A DNA stretch of 64,000 bases, taken from positions 2,593,740-2,657,739 of the forward strand of contig NW_002060947.1 of assembly GCF_000150275.1 (NCBI RefSeq), in the 5' to 3' direction. The DNA is from Trichoplax adhaerens (taxonomy: Eukaryota > Placozoa > Uniplacotomia > Trichoplacea > Trichoplacidae). Positions 13,845 to 28,523 of the stretch are shown here, piece by piece. Every line of letters starts with the position of its first letter. Position 1 is the first letter of the stretch. A program made the position numbers and the translations under genes. The notes beneath the pieces are model-generated. The model had not been told where the DNA came from and ran no database searches. It was given only the letters and a program-made list of their open reading frames with translations.

Positions 13845-15186
13845 TTAGTACAATCTAAATTTAAAGAATTTTTCTTGCATTATTTCGTGCAGAAGCCTAC
13901 GACCTATGTGGCTAAGCCCAATATTTACCTTATTATTGATATGAAAAAATGGTTTTAATGAGTCTATTCTTTAAGTTATAATTATTGAACAGTGAGATCA
14001 GCCGGTAGCAATAGTTATTGCAGGTTCTTGAAGGCCTAGTTTACTGAATACGAGTAGAAAAATATTGCTTAGTGCTAGTATGAAAGGTACCAAAGTAGCA
14101 TGTACTGTATTCGATGCATAACAATTTATCCAGATATATTTCGTAAGTAAGCTGTACTGTTTCAAGTGTAAAGTGAAATATCATTGTATTACATATCTAA
14201 TGCCACTTACATTTCTCTAACAAACGTTTCCAAAGAGATCCTGTTTAGTTGCATGCCCGTTGGGTATTTATTATACTCCTTAATTCCAAGCAGTTTGATT
14301 GCTGAAACACAATGCGTGATAATAAATAAATTATATTATAATGGCGTATCACTAATATTAGTCAATTTAATTAAATATGTTGCTAAACGAACATATAGAT
14401 TGATTCTGACAATGAGAGTATATTATAGAGCTTCACTAGAGTACTCTGCCGCCTTTTATTACCTTCATGATATTGCTCGTTAGTTATATAGCCACGATTT
14501 GTTGCATCAAGCGTGCGATATAGAGAGGTAATATTTGATTCGTCAAATAATCTGGGTGGCTGATGTTGTACTGCCCTGGCGTCGCGTATTTGCTCAATGC
14601 GCTCCAATAAATATTCTTTGGGGTTTTCTGGATAAGCAACACGATTAAATATATGAATAGCTGTAGCGTTACTAATCGATATACTATTAATCAGTCATAA
14701 TACATATACGTTTGCACATTGACTAATAAAGTAGCCATCTTGTGGTTTTCTTAGTTAGCAATTAAATCGAAGACGATACTTGTAAATGAGTACATACACT
14801 AAATTTGGATCTAGAAGGTAAACTTAAGCTAATAGATCAGCTACTACCATTGCTTGAATTCCACGTGAGAACATGTTAGTGTAAAACTACTATCTATGGC
14901 TTGTATGTGTTTCTTTATGTGTTCTTTCTAAGTAAGTAACAATTACTCTAAATAATCAATGCAGGAAGAATAAATCTTCATTTATTCCCATGTCTAAGGT
15001 GATTCTTAATATATTTTATATACTTATTTTTAAAAATTTACCTGGTCTACTGTAAATGAGCGATGACGTCAGGCTTTCAAATAATTCTATAAGTTTGTGA
15101 GTTTCTAAATAATCCAGAGCAGCAGCTTCTTTTACATTCATTAAAGATTTATCAAGGTTGTGCTTCTTTTCGTCGCACTCACTCAT
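13845..15186 (-). CDS. EFCAB10: EFCAB10-like small EF-hand/RIIa-type protein
   Basis: Four phase-consistent exons: 15042-15186 (start ATG at 15186), 14463-14627, 14211-14301 and 13845-13911 (stop TAA). The product has about 155 residues. Exon 1 encodes EAAALDYLETHKLIELFESL followed by TSSLIYSRP, the dimerisation-helix pattern seen at the start of EFCAB10 and other cilium-linked RIIa-like proteins. Exon 2 gives ENPKEYLLERIEQIRDAR, then LFDESNITSLYRTLDATNRG and YITNEQYHE, a degenerate EF-hand lacking a full set of acidic ligands. Vertebrate EFCAB10 has the same order of segments. A role in cilia or sperm is inferred from the family. The last exon is short and its assignment rests on phase and a plausible acceptor. 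The gene is tail-to-tail with NOL8 (201 bp) and head-to-head with ORC5. Confidence 0.82.
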
Positions 15187-16617
15187 ATTTCTCGGATAAG
15201 GACAATGGTACGAATGTAATTATGAGTTTTGGATTGCTGCAGCAAATTAAATGTATCGAACTCAGAGTTTGTGAAAGATGTTCTATTCACATATTTAGAT
15301 AGTTGTAAGCAATCTAGCATTGTGTTTAAAATAAAATTATGAATTTAAAGCTTGTTTTGCTCGTATTAATTGAGATATTCTACTTTATACAGCAGGCGTA
15401 TTATTGCCCTGTATTACACAATAAATCATGATAGCAATCGACAATCTGCAAGTTGAACATGTAATAAAGATATAGGCATAAATCCTTAGATAGATGCAAG
15501 GGTGTATGTACTATGTTTATGACTACTAAATAAATTGTCGTATGGTTACTAATTTTTAAATGATTGTCTTTAACTTTTCAGTGCATAATGATACTTTTAC
15601 GATTATCCTACAGTCAGAATCGATAGATCCTTATCAACTCAGCTAAGTTTTAAAATTTATTGTTCCGACGTATTTTTTCGGTATTCTTACTGCAACATGT
15701 AAAATATCGTACGTATACTCTTTGATTTATATTAAGTAGGAAAGTATATAACCAAAGGATAACATCTGAAGAGACTTAAAAAGAAATTTGAAAGTTACGC
15801 TACTTTGATTGCCTGATGATGCACAAATGCAATGGAACTGATCTTAGTAATCATTGGTTTATGATTATATTATTTCCACGTATATAATTACGGTTAATGA
15901 GTACTGTTAAAGTGATAGATTTTTGTACGAGTACGTATTTGAGCATTTTCGTAGCGAGTTCACCTTAATCTTTTGAGATTGCTCTTATATGATATATTAC
16001 ATGAATGTACAAAATTATATGCAAATTACAGTGTATGAATTGTGATTACACGTATGTTAAATATACCTTACACGTGCATACGTTTAATCAAATTAGAATG
16101 TTCTTGAAGAGTCGGGGTCGAAGATTTGACTAGAATTAGTAATACGTCGATTTAAAATTGTTAGTAATAATTCGGTTCTGTAGTTTAAATAAATTAATTG
16201 TAAATTAAAAAGTATAGTAGTATTAGACTTAGAAGACAGTAGATATTGTTATAGATGGAACGAACTTACAGTTCACAGAATCTTCTTTGCGTATATCTCC
16301 AAGTGAATGTTGCAACTAGTACTTAAAAAGGGATGAAATATTATTATGCCGACTTTGAATTGTATATTATAAGATGCTACGTTTCTATGATTATTTTAGT
16401 ACACATTTACAAGAGTGAGTATAGAAATCGTAACCGTAACGTAAAAACGTATCAGTCACTACCATAGAGTTACTGTACAGTATAGTATAATATATTGGTA
16501 TATATATACAAATATGTATAATAAATAAATAATAATATATATATAATATAATATTCATACGACACTGGTTGGTAATATCATCTTGTTACCATGGTGATTG
16601 GTGAGCCTAAGAAGCCC
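15187..16617. other. left part of the EFCAB10/ORC5 divergent gap
   Basis: AT-rich DNA with no coherent exon. It holds AT-dinucleotide tracts near 16495-16555 and isolated TACTGTACAG near 16472. The promoter of the EFCAB10-like gene presumably lies near 15.2 kb. Confidence 0.5.
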
Positions 16618-16887
16618 ATTGCACTGTGCACTGTGTACTGTGCACTGTGTACTGTACACCGTACAGTACAGTACAATACAGTACAGTACAGTACGGTATT
16701 GTACAGTACAGTACTGTGCTTTATACTTCGCTAAAACAGTACTACAGATACTTTATTACATACTGAACAGATTTCTAATGATACATCTACTGTATTGTAC
16801 AGTATACTGTACAGTGTACAGTACAGTACAGTACTGTACAGTACGCTATCGCCGAAACCCGTACACTACAGTACTGTACTGTACAGG
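16618..16887. repeat. GTAC-W array 2 (EFCAB10/ORC5 gap)
   Basis: Two dense blocks (16618-16720 and 16790-16887) of GTAC with one-base A/T spacers, including ACAGTACAGTAC and TACTGTACTGTAC strings. The left block opens with the variant CACTGTGCACTGTG. Between them lies about 70 bp of unique DNA. The array ends 219 bp before the ORC5 start codon. Confidence 0.9.
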
Positions 16888-17106
16888 ACCTAACATTTAA
16901 ACAGGACAAATTGCGACTACTAACAATAAATACTATATACTGTATATATCCCTTAATTAAACTGAGTCCATGGATTAGACAAATTAATTTCATTTTATAT
17001 CTTATCTTATATTTTATTTTTATTTGGAATTAGCTATACTTTAAGTTGTTAGCTTTCATGAAAATATGTCTATTATAGTATAAGGGATTGTTGGCTAATT
17101 CTTACA

Positions 17107-20100
17107 ATGGATTCCGATCACCTTAACAAAAGATACTCAAAATCTGACATAGACATTATTTTCAGTAAAATTCTTTGCAGAAGCGAACAGGTTATTCCGT
17201 TATTGTTATTGTTAGATTCGGTGAGTTTGCTTTTGCATTACGCTGAAATGCGTATTATTGACTGTAAGTACTTTAGTATTCCATTTATTGATATAATATA
17301 TGTGGAATACTGTACATTGTGAATTTTATCTTGGGCATGATATACTAGTACAATACTGTACTGCAGTATATGGAAGTGATGCGTGAGTATACTACGTAAT
17401 GTAATGTAATGTAACGTAAAATTGAACATGCAAATGAATGAACTATTCTTACTGAAATCTACATCTTTCGGTAGGAACTTTAGTCCTTAAAAAGTGATAT
17501 TCTGTATAGCGCCGGTGGTAGCTCCATCGCTGACAATATTCGTAGTTCCGTACCTATCCTGTATGACTTTGTATTCCGTCATATAAATATAATGTAATTA
17601 TATTATGATTGCTATCTATGATTATACAGGAAATATTGTAATACATCAGAATGGGATGATTCTTAATTTACTAATAATAAAGTTATTTCTAGTCATCCTA
17701 CGTTGAATAAAGTTCGTATAGTATACTTACAATTGCTATAAGCATTATATTAATGCACTATTTTTACGTTAGAAGACTAGATGTACGATACAGTAAAGCA
17801 CCATCGCTTCGCTCACAGTGAAATATTTTAGTTCGCTTCGTTCATTCTGCATTGTAGTTATGAATGTTCTTCTAAATTTATCATAAGACTAGTTAAAACA
17901 CCGTATTTAGTTATACTACACATAAGACGGTAAAAGAGATTTCAATGCACGTATTTTGCCACTTTCTAGGGATGTTCCTATTGCCCAAACATATTCCTAT
18001 ACGGTCAGGCTTCCACTGGTAAAACGTTTGCAGTCCAGAATATCATGAATATTCTTAAGGTCTGAGTTATTTCCTACATTTAATCAATTAAGTTTGATTA
18101 AAATCATTAGGCATAGAATACTTTACCTTATAGAGATACTATTGCATTAATGCTCATTAATTAAGTAATGAGCTACCTGTACATCTGTACAAACTTATGA
18201 ATTTAGGCTCTCAGGGCTTTATAACTTTATCTTTTGTTACTTCAGGTAGTCAATGATACTAAAATTTATGTTGCAGTTACCACATGCATTTGTTAATTGT
18301 TTGGAGAGTCAATCAGGTCGGCAGTTCTACAGACACATACGAAAGTCCATAGGTCATAAAAGCTTGCAAGTAAATCTCGACAGAAATAACTATTGTGATA
18401 ACATCGAAGGTTTTATCAAGTATCTCAAAGACGTTATGAAGGAGCATGGGAAAGCCTTCTACATGGTACTATTTATATCGTTCATACAGATAAATATTAT
18501 GCTATCATAAATCAAATAATAAATTCTTCACGGAGTAGTTAGATACTATACTTAAGTGTGTAGCTGTAACCTATAGTACGAAGTTACAAGGCAATGTGAC
18601 CTCTGGCGTCTGTGCATATTAATATTCGTAGGTTTTCGATAATGCGGATCGTATTGGCAACTTAGATTCCACGTTGTTCTCCATACTTCTTGGTTTAAAG
18701 GAATTGGTGCGACGTAGAAAACATTTTTTCTGTTAGCTTATTTAAATACTAAAATCAAAATGTTTTTATAACATAGGTTGACCCCAAAATTACAGTTTTT
18801 CTCATTAGTAATTTATCTTGGGAAGATCTGTCACTTAGTATAAATTGTCGCCAACCTTTTCTCCAGTTCTTTCCTAATTATCAGAAGGGTTAGTACTGAT
18901 GATATCCTGAGGTTTATATCCTAAAAGGCTAACAACATTTTGACACTATATTTACAGACGAACTTGTGACTATCTTAAGTCAAAGTTGCAAATTATCCGA
19001 CGATCAATCATTCAATGCTTGCTACTTAAATGAAATATTAGGTGTCTTTCTTTCGGTTTGTCGAGATTTGCGGGAACTGAGCTATCTTGTAGGTTCTAAG
19101 TAATTATTTATATGTCAATGCTGAATGACCATTATGCACAATAAAAATTAACTAGCTGTAGAAAGATAAGGGATACAAATGAAATCAAAAATCTTATCTG
19201 TAAATGACTTTCTAGGCTCAGAAATGTTATTCGTTGTACCGAAAGCCTATAGATTCCGGAAAAGGTAAGAATCATTCGTATTCCTAGATCATTTTTATAC
19301 CTTTTTTATTTTCGATATATTCGTAAATAATTGAGTTACTTAATTTGTGTACGCTATCTTAGTCGATGTATGTGAAACTCGGGTTCTTTGGACGCATTTT
19401 CGATCGCACTTTAAGTCGGCCCTATCAAAAATGTATCTTAGAGAGAGCAACAGGTAATAAATTTAGAACGCATTAGAGCATTTCACTATTAAAATTGTAT
19501 GGAAGGTAAAGGTTGTTATGGCATTTTTGTTATTTAGTTTTCAGTGGGATAAAATGAATCGTTGTTATGGAAACTCTAATGAAGATACAGAAAATTTATC
19601 GAGTTTGCCTAATATAGATCGAATTCAGTTACCTCTCTATTCGAAATATTTACTTATAGCGGCATACTTGGCCTCATATAATCCTGTTAGTTCTGATAAG
19701 AAACTTATGAAAAAGGTAATCGTGTAACTTCACTTCACCATTTGTTATCATTTATGTAGCAGCGGAAGAAGTTTGTAAGTTATTGCTAATTAAAATGCGT
19801 CTCTTTAGGATAAACGATCTGGAACTAAAGCCTCTAGGCAGTATAGAGCTAGAAAGGTTCAATCTTCATTCATGAATTTTGACTATATTGCGACAATGTA
19901 CTTTTAGTATTGTTAACATGGTGCCGATGTATCTAGATTGACGGTTGGCTATCGGGCCCAAAACAATTTAGTATCGAACGTATATTGGCAATATTCCATA
20001 ACATCATTGAAGACGATGTACCAACCAATATCAATATTCTTGGCCAGGTCCACAAGAAATTTTGATGCGTTTAACATTCTTTATTGACTATTTAGTTAAA

Positions 20101-20451
20101 TGATATTACCATGTGTGTAATGCAGCGTTGCATTTGTTATAAATTACAAATTTTCTTTATCAAGATTACTTCCTTGGTATCCTTGCAATATCTTACAAGG
20201 AATTCTGATGAAACTTCCACGACATATACGGTATATTCGTAAGATGTATGCAGTTTAGGTAGTTCTTTTAAGTCTTATTGTAATTAACGCAGAGCTTAAA
20301 TTATTTTTAGTGCTTGGCAACTTTCGATTTTATTCGAAGTATCTCTAGGTTAGTACAACAGTTTCTCAGATTTAATTTTCCGGCTATATTTCTGTATGAG
20401 CGGGATATGCTAAAAGTTTTGACGTTTCAATTTTGCCATTGTGTTGTTTAA
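17107..20451 (+). CDS. ORC5: origin recognition complex subunit 5
   Basis: AAA+ subunit of the origin recognition complex that loads MCM helicase in the nucleus. Fourteen exons join in phase: 17107-17220, 17970-18059, 18277-18465, 18632-18716, 18777-18888, 18958-19088, 19216-19264, 19363-19453, 19538-19715, 19809-19856, 19937-20047, 20165-20230, 20311-20348 and 20370-20451. The Walker A motif GQASTGKT is in exon 2, and a Walker B-like strand (YMVFDNADR) crosses the exon 3/4 junction. Conserved ORC5 blocks follow: FLISNLSWEDL, LGVFLSVCRDLRELSYL, MYLRESN and YSKYLLIAAYLASYNP. The last exons form the winged-helix end (TFDFIRSISRFNF). The protein has about 425 residues, near the usual ORC5 length. 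The C-terminus after this segment diverges from vertebrates. It is head-to-head with the EFCAB10-like gene. Confidence 0.95.
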
Positions 20452-21957
20452 ACTATCAGGAGCGTACAGTTTGATATTGTACCATATCTCTTTAATTTCT
20501 CCTGAACTTGGGCACTGCAAATTGGCCACCATTTCATTTTAAATGATACCGTCTTGCTGTGAGAAGATATTAGTCTCTGCAAACTACCGAATTCAATACG
20601 GATCCTCAAATTTCAACAAATTGTTTATTACTTTGAGATTGTATGAGTGTTATCATACTACAAAATGTATGTTATTAGAACTTTGAATAAGCTATGAAGG
20701 TGTATATTTCCTTTTAGTTATCAGGGATAGTGAGCATCTTGGATGTTATAAGTATTTTTGGTTATTTTTCTGATTAACCGCCTCAGCATTTGAAGTTCCA
20801 TTAGTAATTTTATTGTAGAACTTCATTCTAAATTGTTTTGGTGCTACTTGCCATTCAATATAATTATATAATTAACTACTATAACTGTTTATTTCGAACA
20901 ATCCACTTTTAGAAAGAAAATTAAAAGTTTGAATAAATTATAATCATTGTTTACTAACTGTAAGCCAGTTTGTGCAACTAAGCCATGTATTATTACTTAC
21001 TGTATGTAATAGAAACATATATAAACTAATAAGAGTGCGAAGAATGACAGTATTAAACTCTACGAAACACCTAAGCTGTGCTTTGCTAGTATAATTTAGG
21101 CAGTAAATTTTTATTAAGTGCTGATAATTTATGATGATGACGGGAGAGCAATATGAAGACTTACCATGTACAACGTTTCATAACGATTTGTATGATGCTA
21201 TATAGTTTATTTTCTACAGCATTGTATTGTTATAACACCACTTTATACTCATATAAAAACAGCGGGATTAAAAGGAAGGGATGGTTTAGGATTTTTGGTC
21301 TGTTAGATAGCGTTACAACGTTACTGACATAGTATTGACTTGAACAATTACGTGAGTAATTAGCAGCAATGAAGATGCTGTAAAGGTTAAGCTGAGTCAG
21401 GCTGTTGATTTATTATCCCTGAAAGTAAACCATTCATAAACTACTGTCAGGTAACACTTAGGCGTAGTTACGATGCGTTATCCAAAGGGATTACTGCTAT
21501 TTAACGAAATTGCATACTTCCGATAACATGCGTGATACGTGACACCATATCCACTTTTTTGTGATGAACGCGGCAGACTTAGCTATTCACATACAAGGAA
21601 TACAAACACTAATTTATTTCCGAAGATTCTTCGCTTGATATAAAAATGGAGAATTAGGTATACGATTTAATAATGATTAGACATTTCCGCTATTTACATA
21701 AGAATAGATTGAAAAGAGCTACTAAAATTAAATTTTGATCCAATAACTGCATTTATATTTCGTTCTTAAGTGAAAATTTAGCAGATTGCAAAGCTACGAA
21801 TATTCCGATCATACTTAAAGGACCTATAGATCAAACTTTGCGCACTTTTTCATATCTAAGAGCAGCTTTGGGCAGATGATTCCTAATTCAGAAAATCGTA
21901 ACTTCGTTATCTATTCCGTTTGTTTAAGTACAAGAATGCAATAGGAAGTGTTATTGG
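20452..21957. other. tail-to-tail gap ORC5/SMCR8
   Basis: About 1.5 kb of AT-rich DNA between two stop codons. I see no exon-like frame, RNA gene or GTAC array in it. Confidence 0.6.
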
Positions 21958-24900
21958 CTAACCATCTATATCCAGCGTCTTATATTTCAGCACACATCGT
22001 TTTCCATCTTCTCGCAATTTGATTATTTCAGCAAAATACTATAATGCAATAAAATTTCAGAGCATACAAGTATTCCTTTGGTTATATATCCAGGTATGCT
22101 TTCTAACAATAGGGCAGATTTGCTTACAAGTTACAATAGGACTTACTTCAACGATATGCCTGTCACTATCTTTTACGTCAATATCAGCCAAAAAATGACT
22201 AGAGGACTAAAGATAAAACCGCAGATATTACTTTAGATCGTAAAGCGGGTAATCAGAAGAGAAAATATCTATAGTGTACCAATCAGTGATCTATCTGCTA
22301 CCTTATAATAATCAATGCAATGTTCGTAAAGCCTATTTAGTCATGTATAAACGATAAAGAAATTCTCATCACTAAAACATGATAATGCCGATTATAATCT
22401 GGGGGTTTTATACGCGTACTTTAAATGATTGACAATTTATTACTTACGTTGTAGTACTGTTTAATCGTGAACAAAACAAAACGTAATAGATAAATGCCTT
22501 GCCTATGATTTCAGCGTAGATACTATAAATGTATCATTAGTAATTCAAGAATCAATATCAGTGAACTATAAACTTACTAACGATGCAGATTCATGCAATT
22601 AAGGCATGTATGAATTATACCTTTTTACATATGCAAAGAAATATTTTTCGCTCTAATAATACATTAAATAGAAAATATAAAACAAACAATAATATCTATG
22701 ATTAGTGATCATAAACCGTTTACCAGAAAAAATGTTAATTCCCATTATTACTGATCTAATTATGGACAAATGAAAAACAATAATTGTAGTAATACATATT
22801 ATCATCTTACCTTCCACTTGTTATCTTTATTAATCAATCTATAAATGATTCTTCCTTTATACGGGGGAGTCACGATTACGTTTTTATCACAATTTATAAT
22901 GGACACATAGCGCTAAGTTTCGTAATTTAAAGCAGTTAATAATATAAATTAGACAAATATACCAGTATTATAACCGAAAGATTAGAAGATAAATCTAAAT
23001 TTATTACAATACCAGTATTACAAAAAACATCTGCGAAATCGATTAACCATGCTGTTATATTATCGCACATTATAAATTATGCAGAGTAGGAAGCGTATTA
23101 GAATTCTGGAGTAACTACAGTAATAACTTTCACCCTGTACTACGAGAATTGGCGAGGCTTTGATGACTAGCTTCGAATTAATTTTAGTCTTAACTAGACC
23201 ACCAGAATGTCTTCGTGTGCAAGTGTACATTGTACAATAATATTCGTATAGATTATTGAAGCAACTTCCATATGCCTAAAATCTTAACTAGATGGTCTAA
23301 AACTAATTACACCAACAACTTTCTCTAGATGGTTTCTTTGAATTTAGTCAATAAATTTACATATTAACAAGATTTAAAAGTATTTATTGTAATTATACAA
23401 ATATTATGGTTTCTAATCTATCTAATAGTTAAAAATCATATGTTAGTGGTATAGCCTTAACGAATTAACCAGTTTCAAACATCATCGAAGTGACTTTTTC
23501 TTGCAAGGCTGATGCGTACATCCAATTTATATTTGATTAAGGGCATTACAAGTCATTATAAGTCGTGACTAACTTACAATCGTCGGTTTCTAAGTGTACA
23601 GTGTATAATACCTCAATAGCTTTGGGTACGACTTCAGTACCAATAAGGCCTAGTAATTTGGTCCTGTGAGATTTTATCAAATTCAACATACGAAATATTA
23701 TAGATTTCTTTTCAACGCAATATATTATATTATAATATGTTATACCACCATGAAGCAGATATGTACTAACTTCGCGAGATCGGCTATCTTAAGAGGTTCC
23801 TTTCTCCGAACATAAATATAGGTAGGGTAGCTATCATTTCATATACAAAATATTTTGCCGTTATGATGGCATAGATACACTTATATACACTAACTAAAAT
23901 CACAAATACTTCTTTTCTTTCTTATAAATTATACCTAGCTTCTTCTGGTAAAAATTTTCTTAAAAAATTTATCCATTGTTGAACGATACTACAGAATTCA
24001 AAATTCAAAAATACTTAAAATTAACTCTAACGGTTACTAACGTAATGTACTTAAAAATGATGCATACCTTCTAGCACCATGCTTTGCACAACTTACGACT
24101 ACGACAGGTCGACCACATAGAAGTGCATACAATAAATGTACGAGATTTTCGTGGTAATAAGCCAATAAGATTTCTGTGCACAGATTGTATATTTCATAGA
24201 CGTTAATTTGCATCCATAAGAACGTTAAATATCAGATAACACTTACGATTCTCTCTGAGACCACCAGGATTCTCGCTATTAGAATAACATTGAATTAAAT
24301 TTTTATACTGTTCTAATAAATTTCTTAAATAGTTTGCGAATAAAACTTTAATACAAGAAATATGAATGTGCTACCGAAAATTTAATCGCACCTAGGTGTC
24401 ATATAGGATAAATTCTCGTCTTCTGTAATTCACATATTACGTGAAAAAATTTTAGGTAATAAATGCAATTATTGCAGTGTTATTGTACGAGTATATCTAT
24501 ATTAATTATTTACAAGGTGTTGTACAGTTACGCACAAGGACAGCGTGATGTATGAAAATAAGATCGTAAATTAGACAGGAACGGACTGATAAATAATGAG
24601 AGGTGCTAACTGCTTACGATCGTTTTAATAAATCTGAATAGGTTTATACCGATTCCGAAATTTACCTCTAACGGGATGAATTTTATTAGAGCTGTCGTAG
24701 CTTTGAGTAACACTCAGGTTTAAATCAGCTGACAGATTAGCTATCTGTACATTGCTATAATGACAGATAACAAATATCAATCGTTAGTATTTGTAATATA
24801 ACCGATTGATTCTAAGAGTACGAATGAAATTTGAATAAAGAATGTTATAATAATACGATAGGATCATCTAGAGTAGTAATCAGAATTGTGGTGATATTGT

Positions 24901-27900
24901 AATTTAATTGGCTAATACTAGAAAATGAAAACTCTGTTTAAAAATAATAATGTACCTTGAGGTTTCATTGATTGTGGCAACATAGCCACTAGGAACAGTT
25001 CTGTAAACTTCCTCCTAACATAAAGTGATTGAATTATTTTAGGATATAGTTTACGCTACAGTAAATTTTTCCTTTTTAGGTAAAATATTCTTTCGATACG
25101 TCTTTTAAATATTGTAGTTCGTGACATCAATGTCAACAACATAAAACAACCTTTTCAAATATCGTCGTATCACTTTCTGTAGAAATTGATGGGGCATTCG
25201 ATAAAGCTATGTAGTTAGCACTTGGTAGGCTAATGAAATTTAGGAAATGCCTTTAACTTCATTAGGTTATCTCCAAGTTGTATCACATTTATATGAATCA
25301 TGTCATTTGTCTTATAAGAGCAGCTAAGTGCATAATTATAATTGGTTTAGATAATAATGTTGATTATAATTATCAAGCATTGTACGTACTCTGTAATATT
25401 GCTATTATACCATGGTTGTGACCTTGCTATTTATGAAAACGAATACGAAATATAAATTATAGTGCATTACGTGTTTACAAATTAACATCATACTTAAATA
25501 GTACCTAAAAGTCTACGACTTCGTAACTCTGTATCCAAGGAGATTGGATTTCGGCTTAATCGCTTTTAACGTAACATTAAAATCAAAAAAATTTTAAAGT
25601 TTATTATAAGTATTAAGGCCTATACTGTAATAAAAAGGGAAATCTTACTCACCATTAGTATTTGTTTGACATATTTTATAGTTATCAAGAAGCTAGAACC
25701 ACAAAGATCAGAGATAGGTCTTTTCAAAGTAAAACGTAGACTATATTAAACACAATGTATTAATTATAACGTTTTTTAGATGATTTCAAATTTACCTAAG
25801 TGTAGGGATCGATGATCTTGGCTGTGAAGCCCTAACAGACCTAGCCTACCGTTTGATATTCAGTTAAAATAACTTATATAAACAATCATTTAACTGTACT
25901 GTACAGTATATGTCAACTTACTTGGTCAACATTTGGTTGATAATTACTATCAACAGGAAAGGATAATGCTAAAATAGTATGATATCGGTTATTTCGGATA
26001 GGTTCTTAATATCATCGATCTTATTTACAGTTAATAACGGAGTGGAACGAACTTAAAAATACAAGTAAATTAGGCATACTTACATCGTTTTCTAAATAAA
26101 TGGTGTCTTACATGCTTTAGGGCATCTTCATATTCTCTATTTAATTTCGCTATGATAAATTAATGAAATATTAAATGCGGAACGTAAAACATGATTTGTA
26201 ATATAATTGAATTAGGGTAATAGCTTGCCTGTTCTCTTTGCCTTAATGTGTCCAGAATCAATATTGAGTTTTTTTTCTAAAGAATTTAATTCTTCGATCA
26301 CGGAAGGGTTACTTTCCTGTCATGTAATATTTCAGCAACAAATACGAATATACTACTTTTAGAGCCAATTCGATAAAAATTATATGAACACAGTTCATGA
26401 ATGATCAGATACTACATGTTAGATCTAGCGCAGGATTTCGAATTATCATACCTCCATTTCTTCTAAAACTTTTAAAACGTTTTTCATTTCAAGAATAGAC
26501 TTCTGAAGATGATTTTACACCCGGAACCCATTAATTAACGAGTAGAAAATGTTCTTACAATTGAATTATTTTTGAATTTGCAGTGTAAATTTCTAATTTT
26601 ATAACGTGCATTGTATTATCCCAGCAACGCTCGGTATACTTACATCGTGTTGCGTACTGCTGTGACCTTCCGCGGTGTTCACATCTACTCATGTTGCAAA
26701 ATAAGGACGCCTTTGTATTATTAATTTTTACCTTAAGTATTTGACTCATGCACGCATAACTATTGTAGGATGTTTAATATATACGTTTTAAACAAATGTT
26801 ACCCGTAAGGTATCGCATATGATTCAAGAGGTCGTGCCTAAATTTTCTGTAGTTGCCACACTTCAAAAAGCACATTGCCTAATCAAAAGAATTTAAAAGG
26901 ATGAAGTATTCTGATAACTGATTGCTATAATTATAATTAATGTGATTAAAATAAATAGTAGGCTGAGTAGAGATCAAGCACCTTGCTAAATTCACTGCAA
27001 AGATGATTGAAGTCATGCAAAATCGTCCTATAAGTTGTAACAGCATATGAAATTATAAGTAATAAATATAGCAACGGTCTTTTTAAATACTTCCAAAAAA
27101 TTTCTTAATCTCAGCTCTAACATTCTATTGTTCGTAATGTAGGACAAGCAGAAAGGACGGACGAATCCTCTAGCAGTTATATCATACATGGTAAAATACC
27201 GCAACTAAGATGCAAGAAGATTTTGTGATTGGTCAGGTTAGCAGCAGTCACAATAGAACATCATTTTGAAATTGAACATACTATACCATAATATTTCATT
27301 TTAGTTGTAGTCATAAAAGCGCGAAATAGTTAATACGAGTATATATATATATATACACTTACGACTTAAAGCACTGCATTTAAAAAAAATAAATAATTTC
27401 TTTTACTGCTGTTTAAAAGCATGTTTGTATTTTAAAACCCTCCTAGTACCTTTATTAAGGATACATACATAACTATGTGCATTTTGTTCCTTATGTGACA
27501 TGACCAGTTGAGAATCATCAACTATGCTAAAACCATGCCTGCAATATTAAGATTTTACGATTCATAACTCCAAAGTTAATAATTCTTAAATGTAGGTACT
27601 AATAATTCAGCAATTACGCAAGGTAAGAGCTCTCGAATAACAGTAAAGTACAATGAATATCTAGTCAGTTTGGCGGATACAGTTTATTACAATGTATACT
27701 GACCCTTCGCGAGATTGATAGTCAACCGACATTGCTTCTAAAGCAAAATTACTTTTATCAAAATTGCTGCCTCCATGATTGGGAATGGTCATCTGAAATG
27801 CAAGAATAAGGTACGTTCGAGCTTTTCAAAACACCATAGTTTCAAACTAACTAATATACTCATAAAATGAATGATATACTAGTAGTACTGGCATTTATTG

Positions 27901-28523
27901 TTTCATTTTGGATTCGCAAGGTTTATGTGTTTATATACGCTATACCAGGATTATGTTATTTTACACTAACTGTTATACTGTACTGCAGTGCTCCATACAA
28001 TCCTATTGTTGATTCTTCTATACATACGTACTTTATACTTTGCAGTATGGTTTGTATTTACTGTATTATTTTGGGGAGTGAAGAAAGTCATCTGAATATA
28101 CGCTTACAATTATAGTACATAATAAAAAAGTGTGGAGTATATATGAAAACACAGCTGGCTAGATGATCATGCCTGAATAACGGTATTCTAATAACACTTG
28201 ATCCTACCTTCTAGAAATTTAACTTCTTAGAAGGAGTTATTGACACTTACCAACGGCTTGGGACCCTCAATTTCAGAAAATTCTACCAATAATATAAAAT
28301 CTTGCTCAAAATTTTTATTCGTCCAGGGACAGGAAGGCTGGATCGACGTTTGAAATCCGCGGGTAATGTCATCAAATTGCGATCGTTTCCCATCTATGTT
28401 GTATCTTGTCTTAGCTGCAGCTGCACGCAATCGATTAGTGCTGTCAGCTTTAGCAGAAGTCATTCCATCAAATTCATCAATTGTGTTTTGAATCGAAGCA
28501 GCAATTGATGGAGACTCGGCCAT
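21958..28523 (-). CDS. SMCR8: SMCR8, DENN-type partner of C9orf72
   Basis: In vertebrates SMCR8 joins C9orf72 and WDR41 in a complex that regulates Rab/Arf GTPases, autophagy initiation and lysosomal signalling. Exon 1 (28251-28523) gives PCPWTNKNFEQ-like sequence, then DFILLVEFSEIEGPKPL, the longin-domain start. Exon 2 (27704-27792) gives MTIPNHGGSNF and LEAMSVDYQ. The exon around 27085-27200 gives MYDITARGFVRPFCLSYI, a strong SMCR8 signature. Coiled segments follow at about 26450-26515, 26240-26320 and 26085-26150. The DENN core is seen at about 24070-24180 (LLYALLCGRPVVVV), 23635-23690 (KLLGLIGTEVVPKAIE) and 22448-22502 (GKAFIYYVLFCSRLN). The last two exons, 22147-22198 and 21958-22038, give HFLADIDVKDSDRHIVEYF, AEIIKLRE and the stop. 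Several middle exons are not resolved. Start could be one of two Mets further upstream (28548 or 28574). Confidence 0.88.

Noticed and set aside
16598-16993. Open frames of 68-100 codons on both strands
   Set aside because: Produced by GTAC array 2; repetitive Tyr/Cys/Thr/Val/Gln content.
19216-19453. Suspected frameshift between ORC5 exons 7 and 8
   Set aside because: Recounting the A-run at 19260-19263 shows exon 7 ends in phase 1 at 19264 and joins exon 8 in frame; the gene is intact.
27867-28115. Plus-strand hydrophobic frame of 82 codons
   Set aside because: Lies inside SMCR8 intron 1; the hydrophobicity comes from AT-rich DNA and no start context or conservation cue is visible.
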